Origin: Aquilaria yunnanensis
Lineage: Eukaryota > Streptophyta > Magnoliopsida > Malvales > Thymelaeaceae
DNA: 64,000 nt
Reading direction: 5' to 3'
Assembly: GCA_039654915.1 (NCBI GenBank)
Contig: CM077600.1
Span: forward strand, 32,311,992-32,375,991
The translations under genes were made by a program, and so were the position numbers. Positions 34,849 to 47,056 of this stretch are shown piece after piece. Each line of letters opens with the position of its first letter. Position 1 is the first letter of the stretch. The notes beneath the pieces are model-generated. The model had not been told where the DNA came from. It worked only from the letters and a program-made list of their open reading frames with translations, and did no database searches.

Positions 34849-36454
34849 TTTCCCCAAAATGAAATTATTATCTCTCTGGCTTTATTGTACGATTCTGCTG
34901 CATATTATAGAAATGTTAAACTAGCTTATAGACAGAAAGTCAAAAACAAAAAAAAGGTAAAAATTTCAATTGATCTTGTTTAGTTTTTATTTATTTCTTT
35001 GAAGAAGCCCACACATTTATTCTCTATGGAACCAGCTTTTTTGAGAACCTTGGCCCACGTCAATTAAGAAATCGTTCCCCATCAACCGTCTCCCATCCCG
35101 CTGCTCCGTGATGGATTGAAATTTTTAATGCATTTTAATTCATATTTTAGCTACTCTTTTGGCATTTATTATGATCTCTTATATAATTTTTGTTTGATTT
35201 GTAGGAAATTAAGTTTTGAGTGTTTTTTAAGTTAAAGAGCTTGAAAGAGGAAAAAATGAACAAATCTGAGAGCGCAAGTTAGCGGTAAAACACAAAAAAG
35301 CAGCCTAGAGCTAGACTTGTAACATTTGGTTTGATAGGAATGAAGAATTCCTTTAGAATAGTTAACGATGCATCCCTATAACCCAAAGACGAGTCCTCAG
35401 CTGGACGAAGATTCAAGTGAGGCAGGGCAGCCAAGAACGCTCCTCAGCTTTCAGAGATGCATCTCCAGGTGTTAATATTGTGCTTAGAAGTCAATCATGA
35501 GATGATTGTATTTTATATATTGAGTCATGATATTTTATTAAAACATTATTCTAATAATTGTGTCTACCATTTGTTTATGCGTAATATAATCAAACATAAT
35601 TATAATCTTAGAACAATAGTATTCTTAAACATCTTTGACTTACTATTATTATGAAGTGGGTTGCAATATATGGTGACGAATATAAGATATGTAATTTACA
35701 TATAGGTACAAGTTGGAGAACTTGTGTATTTGATCGACCCACTATGAGAACGCTACATAAATCGTTATATGAGTGTCATAAGTGATTCTCATAGGGATCA
35801 TGGTAAATGTAGTCTTTTGACCTAAGGTCATTAGGATTCTCTGCATGTGAATCACATACTTTAATACTTTCCATTGTTGCTTGTAACTGAGTCAACAAAA
35901 ATGTGGTCATTGAGTATGTCACATATCATGTGGAAAGTTTTATATGATCAAGATGAGATTTATCTCTCCTATGTAATGGAAGTAATATCTTTGGATCCCT
36001 TGATTGAGTGTGGCCGAGGAAATGTATGATTATGCTCGGATGAATTAATATAGGATATTAATGTCATTAGTTTCAGTCAGTCTACTCAAGAATCAAGAAA
36101 CTAAAGATTGGGCTATACAAGAATGAAACAATCCATGTCTCATGCTCGGTCTTGATATCTTAGAAAAAGGAACAATGACATATACGAATAATTGATGTAA
36201 AGGTTTAGTTGACTCACCGACTATCTTGTCACTTAGGTAACAATGATGTGTTAATAGACACAACTCTTTGTTTATGATCATAAATATGATTTATGATCAT
36301 TTCGATATGATGGGAGCCTATTGGGTCACACACTTAGAGCCAATTGGATCATGTGAGTGCATGGGCCAAATTATTTGATTTTGGTTTTATAATAATTTCA
36401 GATTAATTATTGGCCCAATATGTCGTGCCCTAAACTGCCCCTGACCCATTTGGG
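34849..36454. other. Repeat-derived non-coding DNA interrupted by an LTR-like insert
   Basis: No gene. The text from about 35440 to 36450 has even base composition and few simple repeats, with phrases such as GGGTCACACACTTAGAGCCA that I associate with plant LTR retroelement non-coding regions. It appears to continue after the insert at about 39340. No gag or pol motif was found. Confidence 0.35.
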
Positions 36455-39337
36455 CCTGATTTTTTTTTTTTTTAAACATGCAGCGGAAGTTTTCATTACA
36501 CAGAAGGGGCTTTTAAAACTCACTAAGACTTATGGGCACGAACCCCAGGATACTTATCGGTACTAGCTCGTTAAGTTCTTTAATTAAGGTTAAGTTGATG
36601 TGCTCTCAGAAACAAGCTAGTGCCTATGTGGATTTCATGTGTTCATTTTCATGGTCTTTACCGAGCTTAGCCAAGAATATGCATGGCAACTAAAACACCA
36701 ACTTAAGTTTAAAAACTTATTTTCATGCATATGCTTTGCATGCTTATGCGTTTTGGAGTTCACTAGTGCACATAATCACTTAATGCCTTTAAATGCAACT
36801 AATGCTTAGGCATGTATTAATTCACATACGTGCATTTAAATTTCTTATTAGCCAAACTTTACACAAGCATCCAATTTCATGCTTTTTCTAAGTTTACTTG
36901 CATGTTCTTTACTAAATGAGCATACATAGCCAAACATTGCATGCTTTTAACATAGACATGGGCTTATGGGCCTTTTAGTACTTAACATGCATATGGCCCA
37001 AAATTAACCAAGAATAAAATCAAAATTTTTAAGTTCTTATTTAAGCCCAATTTCAACATGCTTCAAATTTCATGAAAACATAACCCATAAATTCATGCAT
37101 GGGCCTTGGTAAGTCCACCAAGCAATAAAAATACCCGAAAATGTCCAAGTCCATAATACAAGCCCAAAGCCAAGTTTTGGCCAAATTTTAGCTAAGTCCA
37201 TAATTTGGTCACTAAAGTTAGACCAACAAAAACATGCTTAAAAGCAACCCATAAATTCACAAAGCCATGGAACACAAATTTCCACCTTAATAGACCTTGT
37301 TCCCACAATTCTAAGACTTCAAGTCCTGCACAGAAAGTCCACATTTTTTTAGCTTGTTTACAAGCAGCTTATATACTTAGAATACTTAGAATATTTTGAG
37401 CAATACCATACACAAATCCAACCTTAGAATACAGAAAGAGTACTCAAGACTCTTAGCTTGATCTTTCAAGCAAACCTTTACCTACAAAAGTAGAGTAGGG
37501 CGGGTGAGTTATAAAACTCAATAAGGATTCCGTGGCATCCAATGCCTAACTTATGGCCTCCAAGGCCTAACATATGCCAAGAATGTAATGGCAAAATAAT
37601 CCTTATTCCTGCAAAGGAAACATAAAGACAAAGAAAACAAAAAGATACATGCATATAGCAATAATATCATAATCGGGGGTTAGCATGCACAACAAATCAA
37701 AGAAGCACACAAACACACGCCACTTAACACTTTGTTCACAGAAGGGCAGCAAGCATCCCTCAAGTTTTAGTTCATTAATTTCATATACTTAATGTTTTCG
37801 GAGAGCTCACTTAGCATAGGAATTAAGGTGGCCGCCTTAACTCCTAGCCCATAATGCTTGCTTACTTAACTTAGCTCATGAGCAAAACAGAATTGCCGAA
37901 GCAATAACATAACTTAAGCCCTCTTAGCACTCCTAGGATCACATGGTTCTTTGACCATCACCTAGGGGCCCGAATACTCACACAAAAAAATCCATGGAAC
38001 TAGGCCATGCAATAAAGTGAGTATAGGAATCCTTACCCACAACACCGAAAGCTTTATAAGCTTATTTTCCTTCGTTTTCCTTGCTTGTTGACTCTAGAAA
38101 TTATTTTCTAGCATAAGAACCAAGATGGGCCGAATTTTATTAGTAACCATAAGATACCAAGAAATCTTGGTGATTAACCCAAATAACACAAAATACCAAG
38201 AACACTTGGTGTACACTTACAGAACCTCACAGAAGAGGTAACGCCAATTTATTGTGCTTGATGTTCTTCAAGCTTCTTCTTGATTTCTTGCTTCTAATGA
38301 ACTTAGAAACTCAATCACACAAAGAGTTCCTTGAGTAGAGCTTAAAACCTCCAAGAAATGGAAATGGCCAAATTTTCCTCCTTGGTTTTCTTTGAATTCT
38401 TCATCTGATTCTTGCTCTTTATGGTCTTAGAGCTTGAATTCAACCAAGAATACTTGGTTTTAATTTGAGGAATGATTATTTCTAGCTATGGACGAATATT
38501 TGGATGAGAAAAGAGTTGGAAATGTGTTTGGAATGATGAGACTTGGTATGGAAGAAAATGGAGAGAGAATGAGAGAGTTTGAGAGCAAATGACTTTGAAT
38601 GAGTGGAGTGATTATGTTTTAATGTGTGGGAAGGTAATGGCCAGCCATATGGGAAGGAAAATGAGTGTATAATGTGCTTGGAAGGTGGGAGACAAGATTA
38701 AAAGAGATGAAGACTAATTGGAAGACTTTTGGGTAAGTTTGGTAGAAAAAGTCAAAAGTAGGTGAAGAAAGAATCCAAGGTAATGATTAAGGGTGGGAGG
38801 TGGATTAAAATAATAGGAAATTAATAATGTGTTTGAAATGAGTGGGAGACAAGATTTAATGGATGGAAGACTAATTGGAAGACTTTTGTGTAAGTTTGGT
38901 AGAAAAAGTCAAAAGTAGGTGAAGAAAGAATCTAAGGTAATGATTAAGGGTGGGAGGTGGATTAAAATAATAGGATTTGGAGGAAGGTGACATAAAATAT
39001 TGGGAATTGGAGGGGCATGGCTGGCTAAGGCATCCAAAGCCATTAAAATGGCATAATTCCCCCTTTAGTCCTCCAACTTTCTAAATTTGGGCAATTGAGC
39101 CCAACCACTAAAAATCCCTTTGTTCAATTTAGTCCCTCATCTTTAAAAACCACCATTTTCATTACTATTTCTCTTGGCCTAAGCCAAGCTTATTTTTAAG
39201 ATGTTCAACACTCAATTATGCACATGCCATATTGTCTTCTCAATTTAATTGAGCTAAATTCCTAATTAAGGAAAAATTCTTATGCTCCAAATCCATTTAA
39301 CCCGGGACCTAATCACTTTGGATTGTCCGGGCATTAC
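36455..39337 (-). mobile_element. LTR-like unit, possibly a solo LTR, about 2.9 kb
   Basis: On the minus strand it begins TGTAATGCCCGGACAATCC and ends near …CTTCCGCTGCA followed by TGTTT and an A-run. A TGTAAYRCCC start is common for plant Ty3/gypsy LTRs of the Del/Tekay type. It is 2.9 kb long without any retroelement protein. No 5-bp target duplication could be confirmed, so the solo LTR call is inference. The flanks on either side look like one older repeat split by this insert. Confidence 0.45.
38669..38976. repeat. Direct tandem duplication, period 157 bp
   Basis: Two adjacent copies start with GTGGGAGACAAG at 38685 and 38842. They share GAAGACTAATTGGAAGACTT, then GTAAGTTTGGTAGAAAAAGT, then AAGGGTGGGAGGTGGATTAA with only a few changes. 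The duplication lies within the LTR-like unit and is non-coding. Confidence 0.9.
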
Positions 39338-41400
39338 ACAATAGTTGAGTCATTATTAAAACCGAAATTAGGCCTAATTAGATTAAGGTTTTGAAACTTA
39401 TCAGACTTGAGAATTAAGCCTCACTATATATAATTTGTTGCCTCCTTTGGACGAAATAAAAAATGTTATGAAAGTTCCAATTGCATTCTCCTCTTGTCAT
39501 TCCTTGGAGGACGTAAGCTAGTACTACGGGCCCAAGAGGAATGCACTTGTTGGAATATGGTGATTCGAGAGGTTCACGTGGATACCATAAAAAACATGAA
39601 CACATTAACTATTCAAGTTTTAGTGATTCAGCTCAACAGTTGGGTGAAAGATCTCAACTAACTAGGTACAAAATTTTCGAACACCCAATATACTCTGTTT
39701 CACTTGGATCCTAGAGGGTTTTGGTTAATTTTCATTATGCTTATTTTGGCTCTTGAAACCCTACACTATGTTCTAGAGACACATCCTTATCTTTCAAGGG
39801 TGCATCTTCAAGTTCCAGGGTTGCATCCTTAGCACATCTAAGAGCTGCTGATCACCCATAGAGGTGCAGAGCCCCAGCTCCCAAGGATCCAACCTTGTAC
39901 TTTTCAAATCTTGCCGCTCCTTTTAGCCCTACTTTGATTTAGATCTCTATTGATTGCACCTTTGGGCCACCTTATCTTTAATGATGATTAAGATATTTGT
40001 GTGGGAGATTGAAGATCAACTAGAACTCTACCATTTTTTTTTTCAGATTTTTTCCTGGGTTTTAGCATCATTTTCTGTAGAAGTCACCATAGCTAGTTAT
40101 TGAGTAGTTCTTGAATTGTTCTTGGACTTTTTTAGGGGCTTGAAGATTCTTAGAGAGTAAAAGGACTTGAACTTTAAAGGTTATTCTTGCCTTTTTCTTT
40201 TCTTATTTTCCCTTAGAATTTGTTATGATGATCTCATGTTGTCCTTTAGTTTGATCATGGAGTAGATTTTTATACACTTTTTGTAGTTGTAATTTATACA
40301 CTTTTTATAGTTATAATTACTTGACATGGTTATGTTTGGCTGACTTTTATGGAATGTTGTCTTTGATTTTCTTCAAATGCTTGTTTATCTTCTCTTTGTA
40401 TTTCGTGGGTTATTGATTGGTTGATGGCCATAATTAATTAGCCATTAGGTTCTTCTTAATACTTGGGAAAGATTAAGAAGAAGAACTAGGAGAAGATGAT
40501 AATGGCCACGGGCATGTTAAGAGACTTGTTTTGGTTGCTAAGGTGATAGGTAATTGAACTTAGTAATGCTTCTAAGCTAATAATTATGATATGAATCTTT
40601 GCTAGCTCAGAATATAGAAAGAATTGCTTAGCTCAGGATAGTAAGAAACTAACTAATATCATCACCAGGAAGTAAGAAAATCAAGATAATTTACATAATT
40701 CACTAAGTTAACCAATTCAAGTAATGAAAATCATAGGAAATGTGCTTAGTCAAATTTGTTAGAAAAACCTTAATATGTATTGAGTTTATTGTTCTTATTT
40801 AATGATAAGTCGAGTCGTGTTGCATAACTTAGTTAATTACATAGTTGAGTAAATCATCATTTGCTATTGGTCTAGCTAACGTAAGTATTGAGGTGGTGGT
40901 AAGTGTGAAGTAATATAATCAATTCTCATGGAAACAAAATTCACTTACGCTATCTACAATTCTACATGCGTTTCATGCACTTTTGGGTAAAGGTTTTAAA
41001 ACTTCTTATCATTCTAAGCCTTTTCAAGTATTATAATTATTTTGCATATATGTCTAATTGGAAAGAGTGATGATTTTTCAAATTTACCTTTTATATATAA
41101 AAAAATTCATCATGTTCTCTATCCTAGATGGCGATTACCTTCTTCAGTCACAATCAGTGGTGTTCTCTAGATGGTGGAATTTTGTTTTCTTTGATTTGTT
41201 GCCACTTCCAAACAATGTTCCCGGTGCCATGATGATGACTTCATATCAAAGTTGGAGAAAGATGATACATTGTTAGATCTAAGATAGAGAAGGCCAACCA
41301 AGCTGTCATCATCAAATCTAGTCACTATAGTTACATCATCACCTGACGATGCTGCCTACCATTTAACTTCGATCAAGGTTGGTGGCTATTGCCACAATTT
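39338..41400. other. Non-coding DNA, probable continuation of the interrupted repeat
   Basis: No gene recognised. About 39340-39720 reads like the remainder of the element cut at 36.45 kb. The 39.7-41.0 kb part is moderately AT-rich with no protein-like frame and no clear transposon ends. Confidence 0.3.
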
Positions 41401-41401
41401 A

Positions 41402-42176
41402 GGAGTGTTTGTTCGGTTGAATTGATTTAGAATTGATACAAATAAAACAATCCTATTGATTTTTGGTTTTTATAAATTTAATCAAAACCATTTGAATTAT
41501 AATTTTATTTTTTTATTTTTATCTAAGCTATCTAAATTACAATTCAATTTATTTAATTTTTATAATTCGATCTTTTTATTAGAACTAAACAGATGGTAAT
41601 TGAAAAAAAATAAACTTGAAAAAATATGATAGATATTGATAATATTCCATTTTGTACCCAAAGTTAAGGATTGATTCATAATATATTGTCCCAAATTAAA
41701 CAAAAATGACTTTATATACATAGGGTTGACAAGTATAATTACAAAATATGTACTACCTCTATCTCACAAAAGTTGTCCTCTTTACTATTCACAAAAATGA
41801 ATTTATTATTTTATTTATTTTAAAATTTATCATAAAAATATAAAATTTTATATATGAAAATGAAGCTTTACAGATTATAGTTTCTAAATATCATTTTTAA
41901 GATTTTTTTTTTCAATACATATTAATATAAATATATTCAAGTCAAATTTTAGTTAAAAAAAGGTAAAAGGGTCAACTAATATGAAACGGGGGAAGTATTA
42001 CTTTTTGATTTATTTGGTTTGTTCATTCTTAAGCTTAGGACCCAATAATTGGCCTAATATATAACCAAATAAAAAATTTGATTTCAATTCAATCTGAACC
42101 AAATAACTGAATTGTTTTGTCCAATCCAAAAAATCTATTTAGATTATTCGGTTTTATCCGAACAATGAACACCACT
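41402..42176. mobile_element. Possible hAT-like element with nested Stowaway
   Basis: The left GGAGTGTTTGTTCGGTTGAA and right TATCCGAACAATGAACACCA ends are roughly complementary (GTGTT and GTTCGG shared). The subterminal regions carry TCGGTT and GAACC motifs seen in the other hAT copies. No clear 8-bp duplication was found, so the call is tentative. Confidence 0.35.
41751..41999. mobile_element. Stowaway-like MITE, about 250 bp
   Basis: The left end TACTACCTCTATCTCACA and right end TATGAAACGGGGGAAGTA are complementary Stowaway variants with TA borders. The AT-rich interior has no coding capacity. It is nested in the tentative hAT-like repeat. Confidence 0.65.
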
Positions 42177-44058
42177 TGCAAACAACTTCAAACTATGCTT
42201 GTTGATTCTAGAACCATATTCTGGAAAGTTGTGAAGATATTGTGTTGTTAGCGATCTATCATACCCAAAAAAATCAAGCCAAAATTTTATTGGAACCCAT
42301 TCAAAGATGTGCTTGAAGGGCTATTAATAAATCTAAGAGTATACAAATGTATTTAAAGGATTATAGAAATGTGCTTGAAGAGCTATAGATATACCAAAAA
42401 GCTGGCCATTGACCTGGAACTTAGTTTAGAGATGTGTTTAAATGACTGCAGAGATTTGTCTCAAGCATTATAGAGATATGTCTACATATTGGTTGTGCCC
42501 ATGAAATGCACATATACATTTGCCTGTTACTTTGGACACATGTGACACATAATTCAGACATATCTTCATTTTTATGATTTGTGATTCTATGTCAATAATG
42601 TTATAGTGTTATAATGTGTCAAATATTATTTTATACATTTTTTCTATGGTTTTAGACACTTATTTTTTTTATTGTTTTGAGCATATCTTCATTTTTTTAT
42701 TATTTTTTGATTTGATGCTCTTTACATCTCATTTGTGTCTATATATAGTGTATAGACATATTAACACCCAATTCGTTTTAACTTTAGTCAATTGACTATA
42801 AAATGACTTATTTTTATTTTTACATCTTTTTTACTTGAAACTAATTTTAATTAAAAGCCAATATTATGTAGTTACAATATTCAATTGAAAATGCAATTTT
42901 TATAATCTTACTAAATTTTTATGAATGTTTCTAGTTTCAAGCCTTAAAAAAGAAAAATTTATAACAATTTAACAACATCATAAAATTTACTTTCAAATTG
43001 CTTATTGTATCTACATAACATTGGTTTTCAAATAAAATTGATTTCAGGTAAAAAAGATGTAAAAGTTAAAAAAAGTTAGTTGACTTTAGCTCAAACGAAT
43101 TGACCCTAACTTGTTAGTTCTGCCACCTGGCATAAATTTCAGATACTTCAAGTATTGTTTCAGACACTTCTTAATTGTTTATTGACTTCATACATACAGG
43201 AAGAGATCAATTTATTTGCATTTTCATTTCAGATATTTCTACATATCATTGCAGATATTTTTTGTATATTATCTTAGACATTTTTCTAAATTATTTCTGT
43301 GCATAATTTGATGGCGGAGATGATGGAGTTGATGGGCATGATTTCATTTCAAGGTGTTGGCAGCTCAATCTAGAGGTGATTGATGATGATGTGAAAAAGG
43401 GGCAATTGAAATAGCATGTTAAAATTATTGAAACTAATAAATAAACACCTTAAAATTTAGGCCTAGGATAATTCAATATAACACTTACATTATGAAAGAT
43501 TAGCCTTGTCTTTCTCACCCTAATTAAGCTATTCAAGATCTAAAATTATCGTTGTTTGGGGCTAATTGGTTTGCCACAATTTTTATAATTCAAAGGCTAT
43601 TTAGGGACCAATTTTAGTTCAAGAGCTAAGAGATCAAATTCATTATACTTAGAGGGCAGTCAGGGATTTTATTAAGCCATTGAAAAAGCTTGATGGCAAA
43701 GTGAAAACCAAAATGTAGCTGACATATATATGGAGCGAAACATGAAACTTTGGTAGCTTTTACTTTTTTTTTTTTTTTTTTTTGACTTTTTAAGCTATCA
43801 GCTTGTTTATTTGTTTGTTTGTCTGTATTTTGTTTTTGGAAGTGAATTTCTAGTAAGACCCGCTAGCTTAGCTGGTAATATTATTTGGTTATCAACAGTC
43901 TCCATTAAAGAGGGTAGAGCAGCCATTATTGCAGTATCACAGAGACACAGACATCTCCTATATATCTTATCCGCCCTTCGCAATCTGGCACGTTCACTCG
44001 AAGTTGGTGCCTGCCACAAGAAATTAGCAGTAGCCAGGCCAGGCCAGCCCAGTGCAGC
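42177..44058. other. Intergenic DNA upstream of GDSL copy A
   Basis: No gene. About 42480-42760 contains repeated GACATATCTTC and TTTTAGACACTTATTT motifs that look like inverted relatives of the AAAAGTGTCTAAA repeat at 12.7-13.4 kb. A T-run of about 20 lies at 43769. Confidence 0.35.

Positions 44059-44060
<2 letters not shown>

Positions 44061-44088
<28 letters not shown>
44061..44088 (+). promoter_or_regulatory. (TA)n tract, possible TATA region of GDSL copy A
   Basis: CTATATATATATATAT lies about 70-100 bp upstream of the start codon. It could serve as the TATA region, or may simply be a microsatellite. No other TATA box is closer. Confidence 0.35.
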
Positions 44089-44089
<1 letters not shown>

Positions 44090-44157
44090 GCCAGAGCTTA
44101 GCTCTACTAGCTAGCTTGGCCGGCGGGGGCCTTGGTTAGAGCTTCCTCTCCTCACCA

Positions 44158-46414
44158 ATGGCTGCCGCTAATTTGACGTTCCTATCTGCAATAGCAATGG
44201 CGTTATTACTAGTCCCCAGCCGAGTTGAAGGTGCAAGGGCTTTCTTCGTGTTCGGCGACTCCCTGGTGGACAATGGGAACAACAATTACCTGGCCACCAC
44301 CGCCCGCGCCGACATGTACCCTTATGGCGTCGACTACCCTACTCATCGGGCCACCGGACGCTTCTCCAACGGTCTCAACATTCCAGACATCATCAGTAAG
44401 TTTTATTAGTTAGTTAAGCTTAAGCCCCCTGCTTTTAATTAATTATGTGCATGCATGATATTGATATATAACGACCCCCAATTCGATTATTTACATTAAT
44501 TTATCAATTAACAGGTGAGCAGCTGGGGTCAGAAGCAACATTGCCATACCTAAGCCCAGAGCTGAGAGGGGAGAAGCTCCTGGTAGGCGCAAACTTTGCT
44601 TCGGCCGGAATTGGAATTCTCAACGACACCGGAGTTCAATTCGTACGTCAATTAATTTAATTAATAATGAAGTGATGGATGAGTTCAGGACAGTAGCTAA
44701 TGTACTGATCAGCTTTAGGCAGCATGCAGCTAATAATTAAATAAATAATGGGATTGGGCAGGTGAACATAATTCGGATAGGGCAGCAGCTGGCGTACTTC
44801 GAGCAATACCAGGAGCGGGTGAGTGGGTTGATTGGAGAGGAGGCGGCTCAGAGGCTGGTAAATGAGGCCCTCATCCTCATCACCCTGGGCGGCAATGACT
44901 TCGTCAACAACTATTACCTCCTCCCCTTCTCCGCCCGCTCACGCCAATTCTCTCTCCCCGATTATGTCGTCTATATCATCTCCGAGTACCGCAAAATTTT
45001 ACTGGTAATTAATTAATTACCCGCCCCAACTATATCTTCGTTTTTTCGTATTTTTGAGATTTCTCTGTTACTTTCTACCGGCGGTCAATGGTGGAGTGGA
45101 GTTACAGCAAAGTAAATTTAAAGCTGTTGTTCTCATGTTGATGCCTGAGGAGTAGGGGCCGGTAGGGCAGCTGCCTGGTAATTGAATGAGTCTGATACTA
45201 TTTAAAACGTGGGGACAACCGGCCGATGCCCATCCTGATCCTTGTATATATAAACAGGCCAGGCCAGCTTTACATGTTTTTAATTATGAGGCAGATAAGG
45301 TCTCATGGGATTTGTTCATCCTAATTTATGACCCAGAAGGTTACTTTTCATTCATCTGTTGATCCTTGGCAGGTCAGGATTTTATTATATAGTACTATAT
45401 TGTTGGTGCAGTAGCTATACCACTTCAATTACAAAGTTAGTAATTAATTGGCCGGCTGCCAACCACATATTTAATTTTACTAATCGATCATAGTCCCATC
45501 ATGACCATGCACATATATAGAAATAGAAATATTTACTAGCTATATATAGATTATATACGAATCTAGTGTAATTATGTTTCTTAAAATTTTTTAGCTACTT
45601 TGATCACATAATTAGCAACGAGTATTTTAGCTTCCCCAGTCTAAACTCAACCTAGCTACCTGCATCGAACTGAAGAGAGTAAGTAACATATATATATATA
45701 TATATATATGCAGTAGTTCATTAAAATGTTCATTCATCGTCACAAATCACAATAAAAATCACAATAATGACTACAAATTAATCTATGTACGAGACAAATT
45801 AAGTAACAAAGTTTACATTGAACGCCGTGCCCAACACACCTCTCTCTTGTGAAAAGATAAAGGAAATTTATTAGCTATCGGTAGTACGGAGAAGTGGGTT
45901 GACAAATATTAATGGCGTGCAGAGGCTGTACGAGCTTGGAGCGAGAAGGGTGCTGGTAACGGGGACGGGGCCGATCGGGTGTGTGCCGGCAGAGCTGGCA
46001 CAGCACAGCCGGAACGGCGAATGCGCGGCCCAGTTGCAGGAAGCGGCGGGGCTGTTCAACCCGCAGCTGGCGCAGACGCTCAAGGAGCTCAACGCCCAGC
46101 TTGGCTCCGACGTTTTCGTCTCCGCCAACGCCTTCCAAATGCACATGGACTTCATCTCCAACCCTCAAGCTTTCGGTTTCACCACGTCCAAGCTGGCTTG
46201 CTGCGGCCAGGGGCCCTACAACGGCATCGGACTCTGCACGCCGGCGTCTAACCTCTGCCCCGACCGGGACATCTACGTCTTCTGGGATCCCTTCCACCCC
46301 ACCGAGAGGGCCAACCGCATCATCGTGCAGCTCATGTTGGAGGGCTCCCAAGACTACATGCACCCTATGAACCTCTCCACCATTATGGCGCTAGATAATT
46401 TTTCCAAGATTTGA
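44158..46414 (+). CDS. GDSL esterase/lipase, copy A (LTL1/cutin-synthase-like)
   Basis: Secreted SGNH hydrolase of 366 residues. Exons: 44158-44395, 44515-44642, 44762-45004, 45923-46414, all GT-AG and in frame. Signal peptide about 1-25, then [20 protein letters not shown] with catalytic Ser35 (block I). Block II is [16 protein letters not shown] (oxyanion Gly), block [13 protein letters not shown] (Asn), block [12 protein letters not shown] (catalytic Asp and His). Relatives act on acyl esters, including cutin polymerisation in CD1-type enzymes and stress tolerance for Arabidopsis LTL1. The substrate here is unknown. Intron 3 is 918 bp, far longer than in B or C. The last intron of B and C is absent: …[10 protein letters not shown] reads straight through. 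The exons are distinctly GC-rich. First gene of a three-gene tandem array. Confidence 0.94.
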
Positions 46415-47056
46415 TTCTTAGGAGTACTATTATTATTTTTCCCCCTTTTCATTAATTCAATGTTTCTAGCTACTTCTCTATTCCATATTGATAATTTCCT
46501 TCTCCACATCTTCATCCTTACTGGGACTTGCTGTTTGTTTCGGAGCATCCTTGGCTCCAATATATTAGCACTAGTTTCGGTTTCTGTACTAATGAAATGA
46601 TCGTTTTACTGAAAATATCACCTACTGTTTCTAGCTATGCTTTCTTATAGTTTAATTTCCACAATATTTGTCAGAGCAACAGCTCTATTTTCGAGATCGA
46701 CAAAGGACCGTTCTATTCATCAATAAAATTCACTAAATTTATGCAAACCTAAAGCCCAACTCAGTTTCTAATTTTAATACTCTGTATGTAAAGCTAAAGC
46801 CCAACTAAGTTTTCCTAATAATTGGTATGGTGATTAAGGGCTAATTGCTTTAACTCACCTGTTAGGCTTGCTCAAGTCAGGTTGGGATAACGACCACCGA
46901 AGAAATGCATTCGGCCCAACCCAAGAGATTCTAAGATGAAAGGAGTGTCATAAAGTTTATTTCTTTTTCCGACTAGTGTTCATGAAATTTTAAAGTAAAG
47001 ACTTAATAGAAGCAAATGAATCTATTTCGAGAATATATACAGGGTGACATTGGCGG
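46415..47056. other. Downstream region of GDSL copy A
   Basis: 3' flank with no gene. A variant poly(A) signal AATGAA lies near 46592. The remainder is unassigned. Confidence 0.35.

Noticed and set aside
45875..46363. Minus-strand and alternative-frame ORFs up to 162 codons over GDSL copy A exon 4
   Set aside because: They are antisense or shifted-frame shadows of a GC-rich real exon that carries the GDSL block V in the accepted frame.
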